NCBI GenBank assembly: GCA_016748015.1 | Contig: JAAOMT010000723.1 | Coordinates: forward strand, 222,351-286,350 | Reading direction: 5' to 3' | Source of the DNA: Geosiphon pyriformis | Lineage: Eukaryota; Glomeromycota; Glomeromycetes; Archaeosporales; Geosiphonaceae | DNA length: 64,000 nucleotides | Shown here: positions 36,361 to 47,646 of the stretch, one piece after another | Layout of the letters: the number at the start of each line of letters is the position of its first letter | Numbering within the stretch: position 1 is the stretch's first letter | Position numbers and translations under genes: made by a program | The notes under the pieces: generated by a model | Database searches by the model: none | What the model was told of the DNA's origin: nothing | The model's input: only the letters and a program-made list of their open reading frames with translations

Positions 36361-36394
36361 TAGAAGATACCCAAGAACCCGAGCTAGCACACAA

Positions 36395-38223
36395 CTAATC
36401 TAACTTCACTAAAACTGAACCAATAAAGGCCTCAAGAGCCACCAACTTGGACTCCAAATAGCCCATCTTAGTCATCAAAATCTTTGAACTGCTGGGTCCC
36501 AGAGCTGAAACAACAGGGAAAAGTACAGGCATTACTACAGAGCTTTTTAAGACCATATTCAAATTTGAATCCAATTCAACATTTATTAATATAACTGGAC
36601 TGTTAGAAGAAGACAGAAAAACCAAAGGCACCAATTCCATGCTGTTGAGTTTGTGCAAAATGCCATACATCTGATCACCCAAGAGTTCTAAAGAGTGTTT
36701 TAAAGATGACAAATAAGCATCTAAAGATGAATTGTTGGTCAGAGCAAGAGAAGAACCACCACCCATACCTGAGGCACCAGAAGAAAAAGAACCAGAACCA
36801 GAACCAGATTCAAATAGAAGACCACCAGAAAAAGAGGCAGAAGAAACTATTTGAGTTCAGAATTTGCTGTCAAAAGCAGTAAGGCAAGAAATAGGAACAT
36901 TTTTCTTGGCATACAACCTAGCCAACTGAACACAATTCTTGTCAGAAGCAGTTTTTTTATAGGATTTTTTAGATAGAGCAGACATCAAAGTGTCAGAAGC
37001 ATCACATTTCAAAGCTGAGTGTCCAAACTTTCCACACTTCTCACACCAAACCAAGTCCAATTTAGCCTAAGAAAGTTTTACACCACCAAAAATTGGTTCT
37101 GTGCAAAACACAAAATCAAGCTCATTTTCAGACTCAAAACTAACAATGGTACAGTGGGTCTGGTTTCCAGTCTCCAGAGAATGATTGATCACACAAGTTT
37201 TTCTACCAGCTCCTTCTAAAAGAGTACCAAAATCATGAACTGTTGTTCCTACTGGCAAAGTAAACAAAAGCACTCTGAAGCAATCCCTAAACATCCAAGT
37301 ATTATGATCTCCCATGGTCATAGTCACATGCACTGAATCCTTTCCAATAAGGAATGACCATCTTAACACCAGTTGTTTTGCCTATTCCAATTCAGCAAAT
37401 TCTATCACAGTCTTCTGCTATATTCCAATTAGCTGAATTTTGATTGACTTAATATTACCAAACTCAGATATTGTGGTGATGATCATTTTCTTCAGCATAT
37501 TCATGGGAATTTTTTTGATTACTACAGCCCAATCTGAACAAATTTCTTGTTTCTTGAGATTGCTGTTTATGATAATTCCTTTCTTTCTGGCCAATGATAT
37601 AGTCTTAATCAAGCTTTCCTCAGAAGTAAATGTTGATCAGATAATCTCTTCAAATTTTGAGAGAGTGGTGGCCCCCCCAAAACCATTGACTGTTGAAAAA
37701 ATTTTCCTAATAAATTGGGTCTTTGCTGTAGCAGATTTGTCTTCTACTGCCAAAAAATTAATATCCAAAGCAAATGACTTCCTAACAGAAACTTCTACAG
37801 GAGTCTTTACAATTTTAGGATCTATCCATTTTCTTTCCAAAGATATATTGAGGGGAGGTGGGAGAAGTTCTACTTCTTTATTCATATCAAAATTGGGAGA
37901 GCCAAAAGAGGACCCAAAGACTATGTTGGAATCCACTTTTTTCGCTTTAGGAGTAGTAGCTGCCAAGTTTAAGAGAGACTCACCATTGACACCTTCCAAA
38001 ACCATATTGTCTTCACCACAACTAGACTTACTATCCATGTCCAAGTACATGCCACCAGAACCAAGTTTGACTAGAGAAATGTTTCTTTTATCATCTGAAT
38101 GTTTAATATTACCAAGAACTACTTTTTTTTTTGGGAGAAAAAACCACCAGCAGGATCATAGAAAGTGTCCTTAGGCACTTTTTTCTTAGACAAATCACTG
38201 CTAGAAACAGCCTTTAAATCCAT
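36395..38223 (-). pseudogene. LINE-B ORF1: RRM-like domain, CCHC knuckle
   Basis: ATG at 38223 opens 'MDLKAVSSSDLSKKKVPKD', running through a charged and Ser-rich N part to a stop near 37637. The RRM-like fold follows: 'SDWAVVIKKIPMNMLKKMIITTISEFGNIKSIKIQLIG', then 'KTVIEFAELE'. Then 'LVWCEKCGKFGHSALKC' (C-x2-C-x4-H-x4-C), 'LARLYAKKNVPISCLTAF', and 'SSSKILMTKMGYLESKLVALEAFIGSVLVKLD' ending at a stop near 36395. RRM plus knuckle is an L1-like ORF1 arrangement for RNA binding. Three or four stops make it inactive. Confidence 0.82.
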
Positions 38224-38300
38224 AACAAAGGGGTTATTAGATAAAAAAATATTGATATAAACTTAACAAGAAAAAATAAAAAACTTTTTTTTCAGAAAGT

Positions 38301-39037
38301 GCGCTCTTTAAAAATTATTTGGAGGTAAGAGAGAAAGAAGTCTTTTCCATACTTTTATATTTCTATAATTAAAACTAATATTTAAAAAAAAATTCTATTT
38401 AATAAAATATTTTTAAATTCAAATTATATTTTTACTAATTATTAAAAAGTTTGATTTTTTTCTTTAAAAATTATAATTTTAAAGTTTTTATATATAAATT
38501 AATTAATTTAAGATTATTTATTATTATTAATTTTAATGCATAGTTTTTATTTTAAAAAAGCAAAAAATTAAAGCAAAAAAATTATAAATATAAATATATT
38601 TAATTAATAATAATAAAAACAAGTTATCTTTTTTTAAAAACAAGTTAATTTTTCTTATAATATTTAAATAAAACCAATTTGAATTTTATTTATTATGTTA
38701 TTGTTACAATAATATTCATAATATATTAATTAAAAAATTCGGAATTTTAGTTTAATACTAATAAGATTTTTGATGAAACCCCAACTTGATAATTATAACA
38801 CATCAAAAAACCTAAAACAAAAGTTTAAATTCTAAAAACCAAAGAGATGTTAATAAAACCTTGTATTTAACATTTTTCAAATTAAATATCATTAATGTAC
38901 CATTCGCGATGTATTTTTATCAACTGTGATGCTTAAATTCATTTGCACCAGGTATATTTTAAGCAATTTAAAATAGCTGGGAATAAACCCCTAATTAACA
39001 GGTTCTAGTTAATTGCAAACCATCATTTCACTTTCAG
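38301..39037. other. AT-rich spacer between LINE-B and cdc27
   Basis: AT-rich from 38340 to about 38900, no coding signal. The last 150 bp are less AT-rich and should contain the 3' end of the cdc27 transcript. Confidence 0.7.
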
Positions 39038-41979
39038 TTAAACCTCATCAACAAATGTGCCGAACAAATCGGCTTCTCCTTCGGTATCTGTAGCGTCCCG
39101 ACCAATAACACCACCCTCACCACCATTTGGCTCATCGTCTGTTGGATCCGAAATCATAGAAGATGTCAATGTCATGGATATCTCGTTGATAGGATCCGGA
39201 TCAATTTTTTCTATTGCACTCCTGATTACATGCATCATCTTGGGATCCAAGTCCAATGCCCGCGTAAAGTTTTGTGTAGCACTGACTCTATCATTCAAAG
39301 CCTTGTAAATCTTTCCCAAAAGAAAATATACTTTGGGTTCTTTAGGTACAGTAGCTTTAAGGGCTTCTAATTCTTGAATTGCAGCCTATAAACATTAACA
39401 TTATATCAAATCGGAAAATGCAACAAAATAAACTAGTAGAATGAAAGTTTAAGATTAAAGTTCGAACCTGGTATTCCTCTTCTCGAAATAATGATTTGGC
39501 TTTTTTGAATCTAGCCAAGGGTGTATTAGGCGTTATCTCACATGCACGATCGTAAAGAGAGCGGGCATCCTCAAATTTCCCCATCTTCTCTAGGACCTAT
39601 TTTGCCAAAATCAGATTAACGATTTGGTCAATAAAATTATATTTTATATTAGCAAGATTGTAAACACAGCATACCTTCCCCAAACAGCAAATGAGAACAG
39701 CGTGATTCGGATTTATTTCCATCGCTGTTCGATAATGACGCTCAGCTGATTGCTTTTTGCCACAGGTGGAGTAATAATTGGCTAGCCCATACCTAAATAG
39801 AATATTAGAAAGGTGATCGAAATTAATTCATATCTAAATTTCTTAAACGCAAACAATATCTCACCATGCATTATAATGACGGCGATTTGTATTGATAGCA
39901 TTTCGAAAATGTTCTTGGGCTTTTTCAAAATTTCCGTTGGCCATACATTCATGCCCAGACAATGTATGCGCATACGTAAAACTAGGGTCCAATTGTATTG
40001 CACGATGAAAACATTTCAATGCCATATCATGCTCTTGTTGTCGGCTGAAGCAATTACCAACTGCACACCATGCTTGTGGTGAATGACGTTCAAATTCGAC
40101 TAAATCATGAGCAAGAGTACTAAGAGCAACATCTTTTCGCATGTGCCAAAGTGCTGTAGAATATATTTCCATATCCTCATGTCGAAAAGTTTCATGTTGT
40201 CGTACATATTGGAAATAAACTTCAGCCTTGTTAAAGGAAGAAGCAAGTTAATTATCGTGTGAAATTTGTTAGAAACTAATTACATAAAGATAAATTTTGG
40301 ATAATTACTCTTGGATAATCAACTAACTCAAAGTGGGCTTTGCCAAGTTGAGCATAAACCCACGTTGATTGATATTGACATTCAGGTAATTCTCTAAAGG
40401 CAGAAATAGCCTTTTGGCATTCATATACACTTAAAAAGGCATGACCTCGTGCACACTTTTTTAATAAATCCAATATTTCTAATCGTGCCGTTTTACGTTC
40501 AAGATCTTCGGCTTGGGTATTTCCTTTGTGAGGTTGTTCATGTTCTTTAGTAGTATCTTCGACTGTACCTTTCTAGCAAATTCATCTCATTGTTAATAAT
40601 TGTAAAGTAACTTTATTCTGGAACCATCGCACACTTTCAATTACTAAATACCTCGTTTTCAACATCTAGAAGATGTTTGATATGAGCATTCGCCCTAGTT
40701 CTCTTATTCTCGTCTTCAATAATCATGTTATTTTTATCTTCATTCATCATTCGCGTTCGTTTTTTCTCCCTGTTATCAATTGTAGGTATGGATTGGGTGG
40801 TTGGTGTAGTCTATTAACATTGATAATATAAATACATGGGTGATATTTCAATAAGATTTTTGGTCGCGATCAAATCAGACCTTTTTTGATGAAATTCGTA
40901 AACTTCGTCTTGCTGTAGCAACATTAATCCCTCGCTCCGGTCGTTGATGCTATTGCAATATTAGATGATATTTAATGTATGAGTTGAATTTCAATGATCC
41001 TGAGATGACCATTAATTTTCTTTCGATAGAAGGGTACCGGTTTTGTTAAAATACTATATTTTTGATTTCGAATGATATCGGTACATGGAAATCTTGGTGT
41101 AGACTTTTCATTAGGTGGCTGGAATATTTCTTGTATATCAATTTGATTCGACTTTCCTTTATCCATATTGATTATGAGTAGGAGAAAATATTTCATCTTT
41201 AAGATAGACTTCGTATTAAAAAAACCATATACCTAGCTGACAAAGGGCCTCAAAAGCTTCCCATACAAATGGATTTTTTTTGAGACATGTCATGTAGTGC
41301 TGGGCGGCTTCATCGATATGTCGGGTTTTTCTGCATAATGCTCCTAAAAGACATAATACGGAGGCTTCATCAAGTTTGTCGCTTTTCGAGCAATCCCCAG
41401 ACGCGTCTGCCCGAGGGAAGAAATGAAATGATCAGATGAGGCTAATTTCGAAAAATTTGCATGACAGGAAGCTATTAATAATCCTTTTTGAGAAAGAGTT
41501 AACGAAATGTTTGGGAAGGTTTCTTTTAGAGTGCATTATGAAAAAAGTCGCTACTATGAACGCGTTTATCTTTCACACGAAGAAAATCATATCGAATTCG
41601 GATGATTCGGTTTATCATTTGCTGCCTTAACCAAAAGAAACGTACCCAAGCTACTATATCCTTCTACCTCAGGCAGAATTGATGATAATTTGTCTCGTCC
41701 ACAATCAGCTTTGTCCAACTCAAGGCAACATTTTGCGAAAAGATATACGCACTTGGGTGTGCGAGCATTATTTAAAAGACAGAACGCCGCTTTACGATTA
41801 CCACTACGATAGTAAGATGTGGCCAGCAAAAAAAGAGAGTTTTCGTCCTTCTTATCATAGGCAAACAATCTTTCGGCTAGGAAAATGGCATTCCTGTACA
41901 TGTAATTGTCCAGCGAATGCCATATCATTCCCTCAAGCTGGGGTGCCACCAAAGGGTGAATCGTATAGTTTTCTGTCAT
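39038..41979 (-). CDS. cdc27: Anaphase-promoting complex subunit 3 (Cdc27/APC3), multi-exon
   Basis: APC3 is a TPR scaffold of the APC/C ubiquitin ligase that binds coactivators through its C-terminal TPR superhelix. Exons read: 41979-41646 (N-terminal 'LEGMIWHSLDNYMYRNAIFLAERLFAY', the APC3 N-domain), 41406-41233, a problematic linker around 41200-41060, 40949-40881, 40810-40652, 40572-40309, 40226-39865 (TPR: 'SPQAWCAVGNCFSRQQEHDMALKCFHRAIQLDPSF'), 39792-39675 ('YGLANYYSTCGKKQSAERHYRTAMEINPNHAVLICCLGK'), 39596-39477, 39385-39038 ('VYFLLGKIYKALNDRVSATQNFTRALDLDP', then an acidic tail ending FVDEV). Donors and acceptors are GT-AG with matching phase except in the linker, where 'DEIFSPTHNQY' and the following 'DKGKSNQIDI' lie in different frames. 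Otherwise the gene looks functional. Confidence 0.9.
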
Positions 41980-42507
41980 CTTCGAAGGCAGCTACAAATT
42001 ATTTTGAGTTGAGTTTTTCTAAAACTTGACTGTTTTTCAAAGTCCCTGCTTTTACTAAAGTCCAAATATCGTCGTCAAAAGGAAGTGAGGTGTTATATCG
42101 AAACTTTTGAATTCTTTTGAAAATAAGCAGTCACATATCAACATATTATTTTCATCGTATACTGGCCACTCTGATTAACCAAATAATTACAGGAAGCCCG
42201 ATGATTCAATGCCTAAAAGAACCAGGGAATCCCGAGCTCAAATTCAAATATTGTTATGATTTGATAAAATTCTGATAGGTCCCCCTTATTAAAATTCTGA
42301 GTCACATGAGTACAGTTTATTTTGTGAACTTTTATTTCGAGGGAAGAACTATTACTCTTTTTAACTAGTTTTCATCCTACCTCACATATTGTTTTTGAAA
42401 ATTGAAAAATATTTTTATATTCGTGAAATATTATTAATCATAGGATTTTAAAATTCGTTCAAGCCATTGGAAATTCCAATTTTAATCTTGGGGATTGTCT
42501 TTCTTAC
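41980..42507. other. Intergenic: cdc27 promoter side and PPIL4 3' side
   Basis: About 530 bp without coding signal, between the start of cdc27 and the stop of the cyclophilin gene, both on the minus strand. No specific regulatory motif recognised. Confidence 0.6.
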
Positions 42508-44022
42508 TCATACTACCCTCCGTCGGTCCCGTTTATAATCCCTTGAAGATGACCTTGATGGATGACGACCATTATCCCTTGCGCGATCTCGATTTCTTCG
42601 ATCAAGTGAAACACGCTCATCGGAAATTCGCCGAGGACTTGCAGACCTAGAATCCCTTCGAGGCAGTGGTCTCCTATCAGAGCGTTCATCCGGTCTCCTC
42701 GTTCGTCCACTATCTTTATCACGAAAATCACGGTCTTGCTTACTTTCCATATAATCTTTATCTCTATCGTGGCGGTCATTTCTATATCGACTATTACGAT
42801 CACGTTCCCTACGATCGTCTCTATCACGTTCTCTATACCCATAATCATCTTGATGCGAATCTCTATCCTGTGATGTTTTCCTTGTGTCACTATGAGGCCT
42901 TTCTCTCTCCTCAAATACCATCTCATATTTACTTCGAGGAGGAGCATCATTACCACCGCGATATTGAGTTCGTCGCTCTAAATTTTCCGAGCCTCCATAA
43001 CCAATTGAGCCTCGCTTAGTCATCTTGGTTTTCAACCAATCATTATGGATCTTTGAGACAGACTGTGAGAAATCCACTTTGATACGTCGATCATCGATCA
43101 AGACATTGTTCATTTTAAAATATGCCGTCTCACAATCTTCCCGATTTTCAAATTCAATGAAAGCGTAACAAAGTGAGTCCCCAGTTTTTTTGTCCCGAAT
43201 GATCTCACAATTATCAATCTGACCGAAACGTGAGAAGATTAACTCGAGATCTTCGTCTTGAGTCACCGGATTCAGCTGACATACAAAGAGCACATTTTCT
43301 GGGGGTTTAACTTCAGCAAACGGAATATCTCCAATCATTTCTAAAGTTAAAGCCTGTGCTGCCGCTTCTTTTCTTCGCAGCAATTTTTCCATCTCGTCAG
43401 GCGGAAGTTCAGGTTCAATGCTCTCATCTTCGGCAATTCGAATTGTCTCTAACATTTCTTGGGTAGGGAGGGGCGATTGATCAGGCACTTGCAATCCTTC
43501 TGGATCCTCAAAAGGATCTTCAAGCACAATAGTATGTTTTATTCGAATATCTTTGTATGGACGCCCGGTATCATCACAGTACACATTATTGATCTCCTCA
43601 AGAACATCAAATCCCTCGGCTACCTCCCCAAACACGGTATGCTTGCCGTCAAGATAATCGAGATTCTCACCAGTAGTGATAAAGAATTGCGATCCACTGA
43701 CATCACCCCCCTCTTTACCGTCGCTAGCAACAGCCATTGAAACAGTCCCTTTATTCTTGTGCTTCAGTTTCGGGTGTATTTCAGCGGGAAAGTAGCGCCT
43801 TTGCGGACCATAGAGAATTCCAAATAAGGATTCACCTCCTTTTCCCGTCGCTGTAGGATCACCAGTTTGGACCATAAAGTCCTTTTGCACATTGTGAAAA
43901 CAACAAAAGTTGTAGTATTTGATTTTGCATAGTTTAAGAAAGTTCAGAGTCGTTTGTGGACACCTTTTTACGTGCAAATCTATTACAAGGTCACCAAGTG
44001 AAGTCTCAATTAATACGCTCAT
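42508..44022 (-). CDS. PPIL4: Cyclophilin-RRM protein, PPIL4 type (S. pombe Cyp6-like)
   Basis: A single-exon 504-aa protein. Residues 1-165 are a cyclophilin domain ('[19 protein letters not shown]', '[28 protein letters not shown]', '[11 protein letters not shown]'). Then a charged linker leads to '[17 protein letters not shown]'. Residues about 245-325 are an RRM ('[25 protein letters not shown]', '[36 protein letters not shown]'). Residues 330-504 are an RS/RD/RE-rich tail. This is the architecture of PPIL4, a spliceosome-associated nuclear protein. The catalytic Arg of the FHR motif is Asn ('FHNVQ'), as in human PPIL4, so isomerase activity may be weak. The arginine-serine tail suits nuclear speckle and splicing interactions. 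Start chosen at the first Met, which matches the family's N-terminus ([16 protein letters not shown]). Confidence 0.96.
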   Translation of the reverse strand: MSVLIETSLGDLVIDLHVKRCPQTTLNFLKLCKIKYYNFCCFHNVQKDFMVQTGDPTATGKGGESLFGILYGPQRRYFPAEIHPKLKHKNKGTVSMAVASDGKEGGDVSGSQFFITTGENLDYLDGKHTVFGEVAEGFDVLEEINNVYCDDTGRPYKDIRIKHTIVLEDPFEDPEGLQVPDQSPLPTQEMLETIRIAEDESIEPELPPDEMEKLLRRKEAAAQALTLEMIGDIPFAEVKPPENVLFVCQLNPVTQDEDLELIFSRFGQIDNCEIIRDKKTGDSLCYAFIEFENREDCETAYFKMNNVLIDDRRIKVDFSQSVSKIHNDWLKTKMTKRGSIGYGGSENLERRTQYRGGNDAPPRSKYEMVFEERERPHSDTRKTSQDRDSHQDDYGYRERDRDDRRERDRNSRYRNDRHDRDKDYMESKQDRDFRDKDSGRTRRPDERSDRRPLPRRDSRSASPRRISDERVSLDRRNRDRARDNGRHPSRSSSRDYKRDRRRVV

Positions 44023-44516
44023 TCTAGAACGGAAAAAAGTTGATAAGAGGGCTTAGTAGCCAAATGAAAAGTTTCTCGTAGCTTTTTAATTTTCAATATA
44101 ATTCTGGTCGAGCATGATCTGGAAGGCTAGATAATTTCAGATAACAACATTAGTAAATCAAAACTTAGTCCCATTGACCCGAACACCAAGAACCATCCTT
44201 AAGTTCCATGGCTTCTGGTATTCTTTAAGTTACCTGCAGTTTATCTTTTAGGGTTTAAAATGGCATTAACTGTACTTCTAACTACTGTCTCAATTATTAC
44301 CTGCAAGACCCTTTGTCTAACGTTTGCCGGCAGAAAAGCAACCCAGAAGACGTTAAATTATCTTTTACCCTTGGCAATCAATGGTTCAATTCTTTGTATG
44401 GCTCCCTTTCCACTTAGTCGAGTCTTCGCCTTCAGCTAACCTAAATTCTGCTACAATCGAACATTTATATTTCTGATGTAAGATACAAACAACTGTGCGG
44501 TACTGGTCCAGTCGAC
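44023..44516. other. Divergent intergenic region, possible upstream exon 44261-44440
   Basis: Lies between the PPIL4 start (minus) and the next gene (plus). A 59-codon + frame at 44261-44440 encodes a hydrophobic peptide ('MALTVLLTTVSIITCKTLCL..') right after a possible acceptor (cttttag). It could be an upstream exon of the membrane protein gene at 44517. I could not connect it with a convincing donor and phase. Confidence 0.35.
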
Positions 44517-45801
44517 TTGGCAACCAGGCTCCATAGAAACAAGAATTTTGTTGCCTTGTACGTGTTATATGTCCTATTATTTCTCTTTGAGAATGTTTTA
44601 ATCATAATAGAGATTTTGTATATGAGATCACATAAGTCAGAATCTAATTTAAATTGGGTGTTTCTTTACGTTAATATAAGGAACCAAAAACTTTATCGGA
44701 CACACCCTGATGCCTTTGGACGTGACGGTTATTCCTTGGAAGAATTGTGAGTATTATTTTTTTATTCAAAGAGAACATTAATAATAATAATAATAATAAT
44801 ATCTTATTTTTAATCCTCCATTATCTAGATATCATCAGAGCCAACGCACGCCACCAATTCTTCATAGTTACGAACAAGAGTTGAGCAATTACGATTCAGA
44901 AAAAGCTGCTGGATTAACCATCATTCCGGCTTCGGAGACTCATGTCACAAATAATAAACTTTCTGAAAAAAGCCCAATTATTACTGCTATACCATATATC
45001 GGCTCTCCTGGTACTGATGCCAATTCCCAATCAAAGTTTCCTCCAAACTCACCATTAGGGAAAAAACGAGCAACATCAAATTATTGGCCAACAAACAAAC
45101 AAACAACCTTATTCGTACAGGAGATTTCATCGTTCAATCCCTCTAATCAATTTGAAATGACTCATAATTCGAACACTTTTAGCCCGAAGCCTTCCAAGAA
45201 TGTAGTTAGGAAAGATGACCCTATTTCCACTTCGGCAAAGATTAACTTTTTCAATCCAAAAGTTGACTCACCTGAAGTCGGTCAATCTATCAATAGCTCG
45301 AGCCCTAAATTTCTAATGAAAAAGAATGTCCCTAGCCCTAATTTCCCAAACCCGAAAAATTCACCTTCAGATTTATTTATTCATAGCCCTAGTCCTGAGG
45401 TTGAAATTAAGGAGAAAGAGTTACAACTATTTACAGCTAAAAAGATGATGTCGCCAGGTTCCGCTATAACTTTTGAACTTCATCAAGACAACGAATTTGT
45501 ATCTCAACGAACACGATCCCGAGTTAAAGAAGTTACAAACCCTGTTTCATCCTCATCTCAATCACCGACACCAATTAGAGGCAGGAAACCAATGGTAGAT
45601 TTTCAGAGCAGTTCTGAAGCTCGGTATAATAAAGATATAACAGGCACTCGAAGAAAAACAATCAATTCTACTACTAGCCAACCCAATACTTTCCCTAGCC
45701 TAAATTTTGAAAAAAAATCAAAATCACGAGCAAAAGTTAAACATAAAAGCTCTCAAGAGTCCCATCATGAAAGGGACAAGAAAAGGCGTCGAGAGGAATG
45801 A
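44517..45801 (+). CDS. Uncharacterised membrane-anchored protein with long Ser/Pro-rich tail
   Basis: Two exons: 44517-44746 and 44829-45801, joined by a GTGAGT..TATCTAG intron in phase (EEL/YHQ). The first exon has a strong hydrophobic segment, 'FVALYVLYVLLFLFENVLIIIEIL', followed by 'NIRNQKLYRTHPDAFGRDGYSLEEL'. The second codes for about 320 residues of low-complexity Ser/Pro/Asn/Lys sequence with several SP repeats ('SPKFLMKK', 'HSPSPEVE') and a basic end ('KKRRREE'), probably disordered and phosphorylated. The open frame starts at TTG, so the true start is unknown and may lie in an upstream exon. I do not recognise the family. A nuclear-envelope or plasma-membrane protein with a cytosolic tail are both possible. 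Confidence 0.7.
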
Positions 45802-46083
45802 ATAAGTTCAAATGAATCTTGCTCGAGTCCGCAAATATATTTACGAATTTTGCATATATTTACATTTCAAGATCGTCAAGCAATATATTAAATGGATTCA
45901 ATAATAATGCTTTTTTTTTTATGTTCACTACGTTAATTTTGTATATTATAGCAAAGCATTTAAGTTGGTTTTTCGAACATGATTATTTACCTCATCTCCT
46001 TTGTACACATTGAGGGATCAAGGTAAAAGGTTTGACACAATCATTTTTTCAAATTAAGCTACAATCCCAAAAGGATATTGGGA

Positions 46084-47098
46084 TTATCCAATTTTCAAGC
46101 CAAGTCCAAAACCAATTACGAAAGCGGTATTAGTTTGGAATGTTCTTTTTAAAAAATTTATGACGTTCCTGAAATCTCTTGGTGATCCCGTTTCGTCTCG
46201 GTCCGATTGCAATATCAGATTGTATGTTTGGTCAAAAATTCCCCAATTAATTTGTGGTATCTCATAGCCTTGAGCCCTCATGAATGGAATTAGAAAAAAG
46301 GCAGCACTAATAGTCAGTACTGCCAATTTTGTTACTTTTTTCACGAAATACCCAGAAACGAATCCCATTGTAGTACCCAACATAATTTTTGTCATTTTAG
46401 AAGCAAAATTCGGCTGATTTCCTTCGTTTCCGTTTGTGGGTACGGTTAGTTCGGGAGCATCATGATAAGGGGGATTGGTAGGCGTTGATGATGCTGCTGT
46501 CGAAGCTGACGCAAATAAATGATTTACAGAACCAGTTCCTTGGTTTAAATCTACATTCCAAGAAAGAAATTAAATACCCGTTTTTTACTGATAATTAAGA
46601 AGCAAATAACAATTGTTGGACTACCAACCTACGCAATATGCAACGTTTCCAAAGCTGTTGAGCGCGGTAGTGACGCTGATAATGCCAAAAAAGGTGAAGA
46701 CCTTAAGATTTTTTAAGCTGGGAACCCCTTTCGTCACATAACAATTTTCTTTAATCAAAGCAGTCAATATAGCAGAACTATCTGATTCCACCCTTCTAGA
46801 TTGTATTAAAGAAAATGAAAGGTCTGAAGCAAAAGTAGGGTCTTAAATAAGCGGTCAGGTTTAATCTGATTAAAAACAATTGATAAGGGCAAATGCACAA
46901 TAAACTGGGTAAAAAGAAATAGAAAGTGGCGTTTAGCTACTGGTTCTTATCACGACCTTTTCTCTCAACAGCCTGTCGCTTAATAGAATTGACCCATGAA
47001 GAGTAAAAGAAAGCTGGGCGTTGTTGAGAAATAAAAATACAACGAATGGTTCCGTATAATGGAATTGCTAATCTATTGGAAGGTCGGAAGAATGACAT
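46084..47098 (-). CDS. FUN14-domain mitochondrial membrane protein
   Basis: Three exons read in phase: 47098-46957, 46841-46629, 46550-46084, giving about 273 aa. The N-terminus 'MSFFRPSNRLAIPLYGTIRC' is basic and amphipathic, as expected for a mitochondrial presequence. A hydrophobic stretch 'VFTFFGIISVTTALNSFG' follows, then a Ser/Thr/Pro linker. The C-terminal third is a FUN14 domain: 'LGTTMGFVSGYFVKKVTKLAVLTISAAFFLIPFM' and a final glycine-rich helix 'TAFVIGFGLGLKIG'. FUN14 proteins such as FUNDC1 sit in the mitochondrial outer membrane; in animals they act in mitophagy and ER contacts. The first donor (GTCGTG) is weak, so exon 1 is less certain than the rest. Confidence 0.8.
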
Positions 47099-47340
47099 GG
47101 GAAGTGGAGTAAAAAATAAAACCTTGAAATATCGCAGGTTTCGATCACCTTTATATCAGATATAGAATGTTTGACAGTTAAACTAAATTCTATTTGGTAT
47201 TGATTGTTAGTGGTATTGTTAGATTTAAACGAAAGAGAAATTTGGATTAAAATATGTTATAGGATCTATAAAATTTTGTTTAGCCTTTTGATTTTTGAAA
47301 TTATTTATATACTATTCAACGTAATATGTAAAAAACATAA

Positions 47341-47646
47341 TCAAGCCCACAAAATATCATCGTAGATCAGTTGCCTATGCGTCACTCGACCAACCTCATG
47401 AAATGAATTATTATCATCAGTCCCAGTACCATAAAATTCGTCTTCAGCAAAACCCAAGATACGTAAGACCCAAAAATATGCGTAAATCAAGAATACAAGA
47501 GAAATCAAAGCCTCAAGATAATCAAAGTATTGGTGTCGAAGTTTAAGATTACCAATATTTTCTTGCAAACTCTCATTTTGGGTGTAAGACACATTTATAA
47601 ACTGCGATAAGATAGCAATTGGTTCTGTTTTCTCTTTGGAATCCAT
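47341..47646 (-). CDS. Small single-pass membrane protein, unknown
   Basis: An intact 101-codon frame with its ATG followed by 'MDSKEKTEPIAILSQFINVSYTQNE'. It has one clear membrane segment, 'YLEALISLVFLIYAYFWVLRIL', and an acidic C-terminal part, 'GFAEDEFYGTGTDDNNSF'. No intron is needed. The gene lies 240 bp upstream of the FUN14 gene on the same strand. The composition (balanced codons, GC higher than the flanks) supports a real gene. No family recognised; a small organelle or ER membrane protein is possible. Confidence 0.55.
   Translation of the reverse strand: MDSKEKTEPIAILSQFINVSYTQNESLQENIGNLKLRHQYFDYLEALISLVFLIYAYFWVLRILGFAEDEFYGTGTDDNNSFHEVGRVTHRQLIYDDILWA

Larger units (their letters stand above)
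21885..38300 (-). mobile_element. LINE-B: related non-LTR retrotransposon, split by Ty3 element E2
   Basis: A minus-strand relative of LINE-A with the same domain order, clearly diverged. The 5' end is near 38300, ORF1 starts at 38223, and ORF2 runs from about 36360 to 32325, then continues at 22682-22020 after E2. The 3' UTR shares 'gtgtagtgttg..cttgactggc' and 'tagtggttgg' with LINE-A and ends in an A-rich run at about 21885-21900. Removing E2 with one copy of the 5-bp repeat CATTG restores an open reading across the junction ('VRYDYTMSSASV'). Frequent stops show it is inactive. Confidence 0.88.

Noticed and set aside
37440-38174. 244-codon + strand ORF
   Set aside because: Lies antisense over LINE-B ORF1, whose minus-strand reading aligns with LINE-A ORF1. 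Treated as a shadow.
42513-42956. 147-codon minus ORF and 42666-43019 plus ORF
   Set aside because: Other frames of the Arg/Ser/Asp-rich PPIL4 tail, whose repetitive codons keep alternative frames open.
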